Part shown: piece by piece, positions 22,236 to 30,311 of the stretch
Layout of the letters: every line of letters begins with the position of its first letter
How positions within the stretch are numbered: the stretch's first letter is position 1
From: Bacteroidaceae bacterium
GTDB taxonomy: Bacteria > Bacteroidota > Bacteroidia > Bacteroidales > Bacteroidaceae
Reading direction: 5' to 3'
DNA length: 31,332 nt
NCBI GenBank assembly: GCA_900768625.1
Contig: CAAGDO010000065.1
Location: 1 to 31,332, forward strand
Position numbers and translations under genes: made by a program
The notes under the pieces: model-generated
Told to the model about the DNA's origin: nothing
Database searches by the model: none
Seen by the model: only the letters and a program-made list of their open reading frames with translations

Positions 22236-23651
22236 TTATTTGCGGGTGGAAGGCTTCTTAGCTGTGGTTTTGCGAGTTGTTGTCTTGCGAGGCTTGGCTG
22301 CAACTTTTTCTTCATTGGTGGCAGACTCGCTTTCCTTGTTTTCCGAATCAGCTTGCTCATAACGTGCAAGCATGGACTGCAGACGGTCGATTTCCTGATT
22401 CTTCACGTTCAGCTCATCGCCCTGATTGCGGATGGTCGTCAGCAGTGAGTTGAGTTCTTCGTTGTCGATGTCGAGAGGATAGCGCTCGTTCACGCGGTTG
22501 ATGAAGTCGCCGAGGATGTTCATGTAGTTGGTGAAAGCATCGTAAGGCGAATCGTAGATACCGCGATATCCTCCGTAGGAGTTGGGCTTGGTCGACATGA
22601 AGCGGAGGTTGTTCGTGGCTTGGAGATAGTCGAAATCCTGCATAAGACGACGGTCGCGGCAAACGCGTACGCGGTCGGCAACAGAGTAGAGCTTGTCGAA
22701 TGCTTCACGCTGCATGCCGTTTCCGAGCCAGGGCGAGAGGTCGCGCTCTTCGTCCACCCATGAGGTGGGGTAGGAGACAGTGAGGTCGCCAGCAGACTTT
22801 ACGCGAGAGCAGATTTCCGAAGGCGTGCTGAACGTGATTCCGCGCTGGCGGAACTGTTCGGGGAGGGCCTTCATGAAGTCGAGAATGTGGGATGAGAGAG
22901 GCTGGAAAATGCCAAGGGCGCATAGTTCCATGAAGATGTTGATGATTTGTTCTTCTTCAGGAAGGCGGGCTATCCAGTCAGCGTAAGTTTCAGCGAAAAG
23001 GGGATATTCGCTCCATGAGGAGTCATTGAAACGGTAGGAAATGTCCTCAGAGAGAGAGTAATCGCGGAGGAGAAGCTTGAGTTCAGGATTTCGGTTGCAA
23101 TTGTATACGAAATGCGGGCTCTTCCATCCGAGCACGTGCTTGGCACCTTCAGCGAGCATGCCCTTGAAGCCCATTGAGGCTACGAGTTCGCCGATATCGT
23201 CAGAGTAGACGAGGCAGGAGTTGCGGAAAATGGTGGGTTCTGCACCGAAGAGGGCTTTCACTTTCTCGCATAGGCGAGTTACCTCATCGCGGAACACATC
23301 CTCGTTCTTGAGGCATGAGAAACCGTGGGAATAAGGTTCGGCAAGGAATTCCACGCATCCGGTTTGAGCGAGCTGTTGGAGAAGTTCGATAACTTGGGGT
23401 GCATGGTTCTCAAGCTGTTCGATGGCGCATCCAGAGAGGGAAATGGCGCATTTGAAGAAGCCAGGGTTGGCTTTGGCCATTTCGATGAGAGCCTGAAGGG
23501 CAGGAACGTAGGAACGTTCAGCCGTTTCGGTGATAGAGCGCGCGTTCTCGTAGTCGTCGTAGTAGTAGTGGTCTGTGCCGATGTCGAAGAAGCGATAGCG
23601 CTTGAGGTGAATGTTCTGATGTATCTCGAAATAGAGGCAGACTGTTTTCAT
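22236..23651 (-). CDS. GH57 alpha-amylase-like protein with substituted catalytic positions and basic tail
   Basis: This 471-residue protein has a GH57 (beta/alpha)7 barrel: KTVCLYFEIHQNIHLKRY (2-19), CVEFLAEPYSHG (99-110), and GFKGMLAEGAKHVLGWKSP (161-179). In active GH57 amylases the nucleophile Glu sits in an RNTEL-type motif and the acid/base Asp in DYETFG. Here these read RNSCL (Cys146) and MELCALG (Glu242). Published comparisons of GH57 describe alpha-amylase-like homologues that lack catalytic residues, many of them from Bacteroidota, so this probably belongs there. A coiled-coil-like stretch (about 398-432) leads into a Lys/Thr/Arg-rich tail (KPRKTTTRKTTAKKPSTRK). It is the last gene of the GH133-GT4-GH57 operon, 71 bp after the GT4. 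A role in glycogen handling is inferred from context; catalysis is doubtful. Confidence 0.85.
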   Translation of the reverse strand: MKTVCLYFEIHQNIHLKRYRFFDIGTDHYYYDDYENARSITETAERSYVPALQALIEMAKANPGFFKCAISLSGCAIEQLENHAPQVIELLQQLAQTGCVEFLAEPYSHGFSCLKNEDVFRDEVTRLCEKVKALFGAEPTIFRNSCLVYSDDIGELVASMGFKGMLAEGAKHVLGWKSPHFVYNCNRNPELKLLLRDYSLSEDISYRFNDSSWSEYPLFAETYADWIARLPEEEQIINIFMELCALGIFQPLSSHILDFMKALPEQFRQRGITFSTPSEICSRVKSAGDLTVSYPTSWVDEERDLSPWLGNGMQREAFDKLYSVADRVRVCRDRRLMQDFDYLQATNNLRFMSTKPNSYGGYRGIYDSPYDAFTNYMNILGDFINRVNERYPLDIDNEELNSLLTTIRNQGDELNVKNQEIDRLQSMLARYEQADSENKESESATNEEKVAAKPRKTTTRKTTAKKPSTRK

Positions 23652-23722
23652 GATGGTTGGGATGTTGCTTTTTGCGGGTGAGGGCGCAGTTTGTGCGCCC
23701 TTAAGCGCGAGGGAAATTTGTG

Positions 23723-25000
23723 TTAGGGGTTGATAAGACGGCTGTAGACATCATAGATGCGTTTGCCTACTTTCTCCCATGTGATTTGGTCGACTTCCTT
23801 CTTTCCTTCAACCTTGAGGTATTCGTGGAGAGATTCGTTGGTACAAATCGAGTACATGGCATCTGCCATGGCATTGATGTCCCAGTAGTCGGTCTTGATG
23901 CACTTATCGAGGATTTCGGCGCAACCACTTTGCTTGGAGATAATAGAGGGCACTCCGCATTGCATAGCTTCGAGGGGCGATATACCGAACGGTTCTGAAA
24001 CTGACGGCATGACGTAGACATCGGAGTCTGCGAATGCTTCGTAAACTTGTTTGCCTTTCATGAATCCAGGGAAGTGGAAACGGTCTGCAATACCTTTGGC
24101 TGCTGCCATTTCGATCATGGCATTCATCATGTCCCCAGAGCCTGCCATGCAGAAGCGAATATTATGAGTACGCTGAAGCACAAGGCTAGCCGCTTCAACA
24201 AAGTATTCCGGTCCCTTTTGCATGGTGATGCGTCCGAGGAAGGTCACCACTTTTTCCTTGCGGTTTGCGTGGCTTTCGCGTCTTTCGCGCACCATATTGA
24301 GAATGTCGTCCGAAAGCGGGTAGACGGCATTATGCATGGTGATGACCTTTGCGGGATCCTGATGGTAGTGGTTGATGACAGTCTGTCGAGTCAGTTCGCT
24401 GACGCACATAATGCAGTCGGCATGATCCATACCATCTTTCTCGATTGAGTAGACCGTGGGGTTGACGTTGCCGCGTGAACGGTCAAAGTCAGTGGCGTGA
24501 ACATGGATGACAAGAGGCTTTCCGCTCACGTTCTTGGCATGGATACCAGCGGGGTAGGTGAGCCAATCGTGTGCATGGATAATGTCGTACTCCTGCTGGC
24601 GTGCGATGCCTCCAGCCACGATGGAGTAGTTGTTGATTTCATCCTGGAGGTTGTCGGGATAGCGTCCGGAGAATTCAATGCAGCCGAGGTCGTCGGTGAG
24701 GCGGTAGTTGAAATCGGCATAGATGTGGTCACGCAGATCGAAATAGAGCTGCGGGTCCATTTTGCTGCCGAGGCGTTGGCGCACATAGTCGTAGTCGACG
24801 TCGCGCCAAACGACGGGAGTTTCGCTCAGTCCGATGATGTTCATGAAGCTTTTGTCCTCATCGCCCCACGGGCGTGGCAGGCAGAAGGTGATTTGAACAT
24901 CGGGTTGGGCAGCCAGTCCCTTGGTGATGCCATAGCTGGCTGTGCCGAGGCCACCGAGGATGTGAGGGGGGAATTCCCATCCGAACATTAAAACTTTCAT
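23723..25000 (-). CDS. GT4 glycosyltransferase, probable glycogen synthase
   Basis: The product is 425 residues with a GT-B fold. The N-lobe starts KVLMFGWEFPPHILGGLGTA, with the glycine-rich nucleotide-sugar loop at 16-21, and contains DIIHAHDWLTYPAG (HDW at 144-146). The C-lobe has VVTFLGRITMQKGPEYFVEA (251-270) and the EX7E retaining motif EPFGISPLE (Glu336-Glu344). Such proteins sit in Bacteroidales glycogen operons together with GH57 and GH133, and are annotated as glycogen synthases using UDP- or ADP-glucose. The donor is not evident from sequence. No glgB or glgC is present in the window. It lies 141 bp after the debranching gene. Confidence 0.88.
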   Translation of the reverse strand: MKVLMFGWEFPPHILGGLGTASYGITKGLAAQPDVQITFCLPRPWGDEDKSFMNIIGLSETPVVWRDVDYDYVRQRLGSKMDPQLYFDLRDHIYADFNYRLTDDLGCIEFSGRYPDNLQDEINNYSIVAGGIARQQEYDIIHAHDWLTYPAGIHAKNVSGKPLVIHVHATDFDRSRGNVNPTVYSIEKDGMDHADCIMCVSELTRQTVINHYHQDPAKVITMHNAVYPLSDDILNMVRERRESHANRKEKVVTFLGRITMQKGPEYFVEAASLVLQRTHNIRFCMAGSGDMMNAMIEMAAAKGIADRFHFPGFMKGKQVYEAFADSDVYVMPSVSEPFGISPLEAMQCGVPSIISKQSGCAEILDKCIKTDYWDINAMADAMYSICTNESLHEYLKVEGKKEVDQITWEKVGKRIYDVYSRLINP

Positions 25001-25020
25001 AGGTATCTTGTGGTATTTCT

Positions 25021-25038
25021 CCCCCTCCTTTCAGGGGG
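25021..25038 (-). other. Small GC hairpin between the GH133 and GT4 genes
   Basis: CCCCCT (25021-25026) and AGGGGG (25033-25038) form a 6-bp GC-rich stem with a 6-nt loop, about 20 bp upstream of the GT4 start. It could tune translation or RNA stability. No terminator T run follows. Confidence 0.35.
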
Positions 25039-25141
25039 ATAGGGTCGAGTTGGTTCGGTTATTGTTTGCAGGGGGGGCCAGGCTGTATTTTTAGAAAATC
25101 CTGGTTTTGATATTTCCCAAAAAGCCTAGAGGCTTCCTGCC

Positions 25142-27103
25142 TTATTCCATGGCCTTGTTGTACTTTTCAAGCACTCGGAGCGCACGGAGAATGCCGCTGA
25201 CGTTCATGGCGAATGAGATGGCGCCACGTCCACTGAATGGGGGATTTCCGTCGAAAAGTTCGGGGATGGTTCCTACGCAGTGGTAGAAGAGTTCTTCCTC
25301 AAAGCCGATGAGTTTGCGTTCGATGTAGTTGACACCGCTCATTTTGTAGACGCGGAGATAGGCTTCAAGGTAGAAACCTGTGAGCCAAGGCCATGCCGTA
25401 CCCTGATGGTAGGCCAAGTCGCGCTGGGTTTGGGGACCAACGTACATGGGGTTGTAGCCGCCGCTGTTTGGTGAGAGTGAGCGAATACCCTTGGGTGTAA
25501 CGAGTTCTTTTGTGCAGATGTCGAGCACACCCTTTCTTTCCTTCATGTCAAGGGGTGAGAAGTCAAGTGCTATGGCCATAAGCTGGTTGGGGCGTACGCT
25601 CCAATCCATCATCTGTCCGTCCACGAAGTCGAGGAGATAGCCGTGTTCGTTGAGGAAAGTATCCTTGAATGCGGGTACCATTTTTTCGGCTTCCTCTTGG
25701 GCACGGGTAGCGAGGGCTTCATTGCCTTCGCCTTCGTTTTCACTGAGGAGTTGTTCGAGGAATCGGAGGGCATTGTACCATAGAGCGTTGAATTCCACGA
25801 TGTATCCCGTGCGGGGGATGATGGGGCGTCCATTGCTCTGGGAGTTCATCCAGGTGATGGCATGGTCACGTCCGCCGTTGGCATAGACAAGTCCGTTATC
25901 GTGGATAAAGAGATTGGGGTGCTGTCCGCTCCAGATGTAGGTCATGATGTCCTTGATGAGGGCACCATAACGTTGGTAGCACTGCTTGCGCGAGGTATGC
26001 TTGCCATATTGCTGCAGACACCAGATAGCCCAGAGAAGAGTGTCAGGTTGTTCCATCTCATAGATACCCACATTGATGGGTTGCTTGGTGATGAAAGCAC
26101 GGATGGCTTTTTCTGCAGTCTGCATGTAGAGCTCGAAGCGTTCTGTTTCACCGATGGAGAGCGTGAGACCCGGCATAGAGATGAAGGTGTCACGTGCTCG
26201 TGGTTTAAACCAAGGGTAGCCAGCGAGGATGTAGTTTTCGTCGTTATGGCTTACTCTGAACTGATGGGCCGCGTTAACCAAGCAGTGGTAGAAGCTATCG
26301 CGATGGTCAAGGGTGTCAATTTCATCCTGCATCATCTGATTGATGTTCTCGGGCTCAATGGGGGCAATACCAGCGCTGAAGACGATGGTTTCTCCTTTCT
26401 TGATTGGCATTTCGAAATAGCCGGGTACGAGAAGATCTTCCGATGCGTAGTACCCTCTTTCGCTTTCTTTCGGATATTCAAGGCCGCGGTACCAGTCGGG
26501 ATGGTAGTTCCATTCAGCAGCCTTTGATGTTTGCATGAAGAGGTCGGGATAGCCTTTGTAGAGGCACATGCTGATGCCGTTGGGCACTTCCTTGAAGGAC
26601 TTGTCGGCCACCCCATTTTCGTGTGTCCATTGACGTACGCTTCGGAAAGCGAGGAAGGGACGAAGGCGAAGGGTGGTTTCAGAGTGGGCGTCGAGGAGCG
26701 TGTAGCGAATGTAAAGGCGGTGAATCGACGTGTCAAACGCGATTTCCTTACGGAGAATCACGCCGCCAACACGGTAGGTCCAAGTGGGCACTTGTTCCCA
26801 TTCAAAAGAGGTGATGTACTTGTGTCCTTTAGGGCTGTAATTGTCGCCTTGGTACTTGTGGATGCCAAGGTTGAATTCTGCTCCGTGCTGTATGACTGTT
26901 TCGTCGAGAGATGAGAGGAGCACGTGGTTCTCATCGTCCAGTTCAGGTACGGGAATCACGAGCAGACCATCGTACTTGCGGATATTGCATCCCACGAGGG
27001 TCGTGGAGCAGTAGGCTCCTGTGCGGTTGGTGATGAGCATTTCCTTGAAGAGGGAATCCTGCAAGTTGGTCATCTGCGCCTTATCGAATCTTAAATAGCA
27101 CAT
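25142..27103 (-). CDS. Glycogen debranching enzyme (amylo-alpha-1,6-glucosidase, GH133)
   Basis: The product is 653 residues. The enzyme hydrolyses alpha-1,6 branch stubs of glycogen in the cytoplasm. The N-terminal GDE domain (about 15-245) has LITNRTGAYCSTTLVG and RKYDGLLVIPVP. The (alpha/alpha)6 catalytic domain (about 285-650) has AGYPWFKPRARDTFISMPGL (294-313) with the conserved RDT, NGGRDHAITWMN, RTGYIVEFNALWYNAL, DWSVRPNQLMAIAL and AYHQGTAWPWLTGFYLEAYL. All are typical of the prokaryotic single-function debranching family. No upstream start is better than MCYLRFDKAQ. It is the first gene of the operon and is divergent from a Crp-like regulator across 380 bp. Confidence 0.92.
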   Translation of the reverse strand: MCYLRFDKAQMTNLQDSLFKEMLITNRTGAYCSTTLVGCNIRKYDGLLVIPVPELDDENHVLLSSLDETVIQHGAEFNLGIHKYQGDNYSPKGHKYITSFEWEQVPTWTYRVGGVILRKEIAFDTSIHRLYIRYTLLDAHSETTLRLRPFLAFRSVRQWTHENGVADKSFKEVPNGISMCLYKGYPDLFMQTSKAAEWNYHPDWYRGLEYPKESERGYYASEDLLVPGYFEMPIKKGETIVFSAGIAPIEPENINQMMQDEIDTLDHRDSFYHCLVNAAHQFRVSHNDENYILAGYPWFKPRARDTFISMPGLTLSIGETERFELYMQTAEKAIRAFITKQPINVGIYEMEQPDTLLWAIWCLQQYGKHTSRKQCYQRYGALIKDIMTYIWSGQHPNLFIHDNGLVYANGGRDHAITWMNSQSNGRPIIPRTGYIVEFNALWYNALRFLEQLLSENEGEGNEALATRAQEEAEKMVPAFKDTFLNEHGYLLDFVDGQMMDWSVRPNQLMAIALDFSPLDMKERKGVLDICTKELVTPKGIRSLSPNSGGYNPMYVGPQTQRDLAYHQGTAWPWLTGFYLEAYLRVYKMSGVNYIERKLIGFEEELFYHCVGTIPELFDGNPPFSGRGAISFAMNVSGILRALRVLEKYNKAME

Positions 27104-27202
27104 GGTAAGGGGAAAATGATTATAAGGTCTTTAATTTGCCTTTTTGTTAGTTGTTAGCCTAGGGGGCGGAGGGCTGCGTGGCCGGTAATGCGGATTTCCG
27201 AC

Positions 27203-27216
27203 ACGGCAATTGCCGT
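27203..27216. promoter_or_regulatory. Perfect 14-bp palindrome, possible operator
   Basis: ACGGCAATTGCCGT is fully self-complementary and contains one GGCAA and one TTGCC half-site. It lies about 100 bp upstream of the debranching gene and 270 bp upstream of the Crp-like gene. Confidence 0.4.
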
Positions 27217-27335
27217 CCTCAAGGATTATCGGTGGTAAAAGTAGGCAATTTTTTGCGGTTGGGAAAAACTTTTCATGGAAAAAAGTGATCAGCGCATGGT
27301 TTTGGGGGTGTTTTTGAAGAATTTGGGCAAAATAC

Positions 27336-27366
27336 TTGCCTTAATCGTCTGTTTTGTTTACTTTTG
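27336..27366 (+). promoter_or_regulatory. Bacteroides-type promoter of the Crp-like gene
   Basis: TTG (27336-27338, within CTTG) is followed after 20 bp by TACTTTTG (27359-27366), which fits TAnnTTTG. The upstream element lies inside the right arm of the GGCAA-N5-TTGCC inverted repeat, so a protein bound there would overlap the promoter. The leader is about 110 nt and can form a 7-bp hairpin (27431-27437 with 27454-27460). Confidence 0.55.
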
Positions 27367-27483
27367 CAAGGAGTAGGGTTGCTGCAGATAAGGTGCAGTT
27401 GGCAATTCTGCCCCCTAAGTCTTAACTTTAGGCAAATCCCAGCGTTTGGATGAATTTGCCCATATCATGAACATAAACGACCA

Positions 27484-28188
27484 ATGACTAGATTTGACGA
27501 ACCGAGTATTGAAACCTTGGTGGGAGCCATGCATGAAATGTGGAATTTGCTCACTGAATCTGAAAAGCAGTTTTTGCTTGAAGGAATGAAAGTGTGTCGT
27601 TTCAAACGTGGCGAGATGATTTATAAAGAAGGCGAAAGTCCAGATAACTTACTTTGTCTTGTTACGGGAAAGGTGAAGATTTTCCGTGATGGTTATGGTG
27701 GACGTTCGCTGATTAATCGTGTGCTCCGGCCAGTACAGTATTTTGGCTATCGGGCTTCGATGGCAAGCGAACCTTATGTGACTGCCGCTTCAGCCTTTGA
27801 AGAGAGTGTGGTTGTGAACATTCCGATGGTTCGGGTGAATGAGGTGATGAAGCACAACAATGCCTTGTGTGGGTTTTTCATTCGAGCTTTGGCTGTTGAT
27901 CTGGGTTTGGCAGACAAGCGCATTGTGAGCCTGACGCAGAAGCATGTGAGAGCCCGCTTGGCAGAAGCTCTTCTGAGTTTGCTTGAAATCTATGGGTTTG
28001 AAGCAGATGGACACACGCTTAGTTCGCAGATTTTGAGAGAAGATATGGCGAGCTTGTCAAATATGACGACAAGCAACGCAATCCGAACGCTTGCAAGTTT
28101 TGCAGATGAAGGGTTGATTGAAGTGCATGGCCGTCAAATTAAGATTCTCGATTTTGGGGGACTTATGAGGGTCTCTGATTACGGGTGA
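27484..28188 (+). CDS. Crp/Fnr-family transcriptional regulator
   Basis: The product is 234 residues. The N-terminal cyclic-nucleotide-binding-like beta-roll (about 15-130) has FKRGEMIYKEGESPDNLLCL and LVTGKVKIFRDG. A dimerisation helix follows (about 128-155). The C-terminal winged helix-turn-helix (about 160-225) has VRARLAEALLSLLEIYGF, then REDMASLSNMTTSNAIRTLA as the HTH, and a short wing with GLIEVHGRQIKIL. The effector-pocket motif for cAMP (RSSA-like) is not evident and there is no Fnr-type cysteine cluster, so the signal is unknown. It resembles carbon-use regulators of Bacteroidales, and its divergence from the glycogen operon fits a carbon or energy role, but this is inference. Confidence 0.85.
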   Translation: MTRFDEPSIETLVGAMHEMWNLLTESEKQFLLEGMKVCRFKRGEMIYKEGESPDNLLCLVTGKVKIFRDGYGGRSLINRVLRPVQYFGYRASMASEPYVTAASAFEESVVVNIPMVRVNEVMKHNNALCGFFIRALAVDLGLADKRIVSLTQKHVRARLAEALLSLLEIYGFEADGHTLSSQILREDMASLSNMTTSNAIRTLASFADEGLIEVHGRQIKILDFGGLMRVSDYG

Positions 28189-28215
28189 TTTTTTAGTTCC
28201 TTGAGAAAAGAAGAA

Positions 28216-28270
28216 AAAAGCAAGGATGCAACTTATTCCGATACGTTGGATTGGTTGCATCCTTGCTTTT
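28216..28270. terminator. Bidirectional terminator between the Crp-like and lipid-kinase genes
   Basis: A 17-bp stem pairs AAAAGCAAGGATGCAAC (28216-28232) with GTTGCATCCTTGCTTTT (28254-28270). The T runs on both strands (TTTTG on plus, six T on minus) suit the convergent genes on either side. Confidence 0.85.
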
Positions 28271-28286
28271 GTTTGGAAGGTGTGTT

Positions 28287-29213
28287 TTATGGAATGAGGA
28301 ACTCTATTTCCTCAGGCATGATGCTGATGTCGAGCATGCTGATTGGAGCGTGTATGACACGTCCGTCGATGCTGACGAGCGAATGGCTTGGGTTGTTGAT
28401 GCGCATATGGCGGGTGCGCCATACGTTCACTCCCTTGTGGCTGAGGAAACGTCCTGTAAGCAGAAGCCAAAGTCCATGAAAAAGTTGCGTGAGCTTTGGT
28501 TGGGATACGAGGGTTACGTCAAGCAATCCGTTATAGGGGACTGCGCTCGGAGTTTGTCCGTAACCATGAGCCGATCCAATGCAGAGCGCCATACCTCTTT
28601 TTTCTACGGTTTCTCCGCTGAATTGAAGCATGAATTTATAACTCATGCGTTGGAACAGTAAGAGGAATGCGGAAGCGAAATAAGAGATGGTGTTAAGGGC
28701 AAAGAGGCTACGGGTCTTTCTCCTAAGGTTGGTGATGGCAGCTGATACCCCAAGGTTCACGCAGTTGAGGAAATAGTGAGTATGCTGTTCGCTGGATTTA
28801 TCGGCGGAACGTACGCATCCTACGTCAACGAGGCGCGTGTGATGGAGTAGAAGAGAGGATATGGTGGCTTTGTAATCATCGGCATCAAATCCCCAGTAGC
28901 GTGCGAAGTCATTGCCAAATCCATTGGGGATGATTCCGAGTATGGGATGTCGTCCGATGGGGGCTTCAGCCTGCATGATTCCGCAAAGGGCGTGGTTAAG
29001 CGCTGCGTCTCCGCCTACGACAACAATCGTGCGATAGCCTGCGCGGGTCATCATGGCAGCCAAGCGTTCTACGGAGCCTGCTCCATCGCTTTGAACGTAG
29101 TCGTAGGCCACTCCGTTGGCGTCTAGGTAACGTCGTATTTCCTTCCAACGCTTATGGGTGCGGGGGGACCCTTCTTTGGGGCAATAGATGACTGCCCATG
29201 ATTTGCTTGGCAC
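28287..29213 (-). CDS. Diacylglycerol kinase-family lipid kinase (YegS/DgkB-like)
   Basis: The product is 308 residues. The family phosphorylates diacylglycerol or related lipids at the membrane with ATP. The nucleotide-binding motif is TIVVVGGDAALNHAL (63-76), a variant of the usual GGDGTxxE. It is followed by LGIIPNGFGNDFARYWG (92-108), and the C-terminal beta sandwich ends near SLVSIDGRVI, where the conserved Asp lies. Ala-Ala in place of Gly-Thr in the GGDG motif weakens the prediction of ordinary kinase activity, though such variants seem to occur in Bacteroidales members. It lies 58 bp after miaA on the same strand and ends at a bidirectional terminator. Confidence 0.82.
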   Translation of the reverse strand: MPSKSWAVIYCPKEGSPRTHKRWKEIRRYLDANGVAYDYVQSDGAGSVERLAAMMTRAGYRTIVVVGGDAALNHALCGIMQAEAPIGRHPILGIIPNGFGNDFARYWGFDADDYKATISSLLLHHTRLVDVGCVRSADKSSEQHTHYFLNCVNLGVSAAITNLRRKTRSLFALNTISYFASAFLLLFQRMSYKFMLQFSGETVEKRGMALCIGSAHGYGQTPSAVPYNGLLDVTLVSQPKLTQLFHGLWLLLTGRFLSHKGVNVWRTRHMRINNPSHSLVSIDGRVIHAPISMLDISIMPEEIEFLIP

Positions 29214-29271
29214 GGTGTGGGGGATTAAATGGATGTTGTCGGTGCACTTGAAGCGTGCTACCGGATAGTTG

Positions 29272-30174
29272 TCAGTTTAAACCCAAATCTTTGGGTTGCA
29301 GGGCTTGGACTTGCTCAAGTGTCATCCAGTGGATGGAAATGCCGCGTCGCTCCATTCCTCTAAACCACGTCATTTGGCGTTTGGCGAATTGGTGGATGGC
29401 GATTTCAAGCTGGCTGAACATTTCCTCGTAGGTGAGTTGCCCTGTTACATAGAGGGTGATGAATTTATATTCGAGCCCATAGTAAATAAGGTCTTCTGCA
29501 GGTATACCTTCTGCTAGTAGTGCGCGGATTTCATCTGCCATGCCTTCTTCAAGTCGTTGTTTCAGTCGTTTGGTGATGCGTTGGCGTCGTACTTCACGAT
29601 CAACGTCAATGCCAATCACATAGGATTTGAAATTGGGGAAGGGACGGTCGTCTATTGGATTCTCCGCGTAATGAGTGGCGATCTCGATAGCACGTATTGC
29701 ACGTTGGGGAGTGTCGACGTCGGTCGTGTTGTGAAGCGTTTGAAATCCTTCAAGTATATGTGTCAGTTCAGCAAGGGATTTGTTGGCCAAACGTTCACGG
29801 AGTTCAGGATTCTGAGGCACGGGAGACAATCGGTAGCTTCGCAGTATGCTTTCAAGATAAAGGCCTGTTCCTCCGCATACAATGACGTTGCGTCGTCGGT
29901 CACGGATAGAGTTGTAGGCTTCAAGAAAATCGTGCTGGTAGGCAAAGAGATTATACTTTGTGCCAGGTTCCGCAATGTCGATGAGGTGATAGGGCACCAA
30001 AGGTCCTCCTTCCGTATAGTCGGATAGGTCTTTTCCTGTGCCGATGTCCATTCGTCGATATACTTGTCGGCTGTCTGCACTGATTATTTCAGCATTGATT
30101 CGTCGTGCAAGTCCGACGGCAGCGCCAGTCTTGCCAGAAGCGGTAGGGCCGAGAATGGTGATGAAGTCGTACAT
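29272..30174 (-). CDS. miaA: tRNA dimethylallyltransferase
   Basis: This 300-residue enzyme transfers the isopentenyl group from dimethylallyl diphosphate to A37 of tRNAs that read UNN codons. It shows the P-loop GPTASGKT (9-16), IISADSRQVYRRMDIGTGK with the catalytic Asp/Arg, VCGGTGLYLESILR, and the C-terminal KRQMTWFR. The frame also opens nine codons earlier at 30201, but MYDFITILGPTASGKT matches the family start, so 30174 is chosen. It follows gapA across a terminator-like hairpin and is probably co-transcribed with the lipid kinase gene. Confidence 0.96.
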   Translation of the reverse strand: MYDFITILGPTASGKTGAAVGLARRINAEIISADSRQVYRRMDIGTGKDLSDYTEGGPLVPYHLIDIAEPGTKYNLFAYQHDFLEAYNSIRDRRRNVIVCGGTGLYLESILRSYRLSPVPQNPELRERLANKSLAELTHILEGFQTLHNTTDVDTPQRAIRAIEIATHYAENPIDDRPFPNFKSYVIGIDVDREVRRQRITKRLKQRLEEGMADEIRALLAEGIPAEDLIYYGLEYKFITLYVTGQLTYEEMFSQLEIAIHQFAKRQMTWFRGMERRGISIHWMTLEQVQALQPKDLGLN

Positions 30175-30184
30175 GAGATAAAGA

Positions 30185-30224
30185 AAATACCGCTGCAACA
30201 CAGCTTTTGCAGCATTGCAGCGGT
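30185..30224 (-). terminator. Terminator of gapA
   Basis: The stem ACCGCTGCAA (30189-30198) with TTGCAGCGGT (30215-30224) is followed on the minus strand by ATTTTCTTT. It ends about 10 bp before the miaA start. A second, weaker stem (GGAAGAGGT with ACCTCGCTTCC, about 30251-30276) lies nearer the gapA stop. Confidence 0.65.
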
Positions 30225-30311
30225 AGTGGGTTGTTCACCTTTGCCTAACAGAGGAAGAGGTAACTGACCTCGCTTCCGTAGCTAGGGTGATTTTTTTAGG
30301 TTGTGAATGGA

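Larger units (their letters stand above)
27104..27483. promoter_or_regulatory. Divergent control region between the glycogen operon and the Crp-like gene
   Basis: There is no gene here. Five GGCAA half-sites on the plus strand (27204, 27244, 27326, 27401, 27431) and four TTGCC half-sites (27136, 27210, 27336, 27456) occur in 380 bp. Some are arranged as inverted repeats: the perfect palindrome at 27203-27216, GGCAA-N5-TTGCC at 27326-27340, and GGCAAAT at 27431 with ATTTGCC at 27454. This suggests operators for a dimeric regulator. No clear promoter for the minus-strand operon was found. Confidence 0.45.

Noticed and set aside
25862..26527. A 221-codon plus-strand frame opposite the debranching gene
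   Set aside because: GH133 motifs on the minus strand run through the whole stretch; the antisense product has no features.
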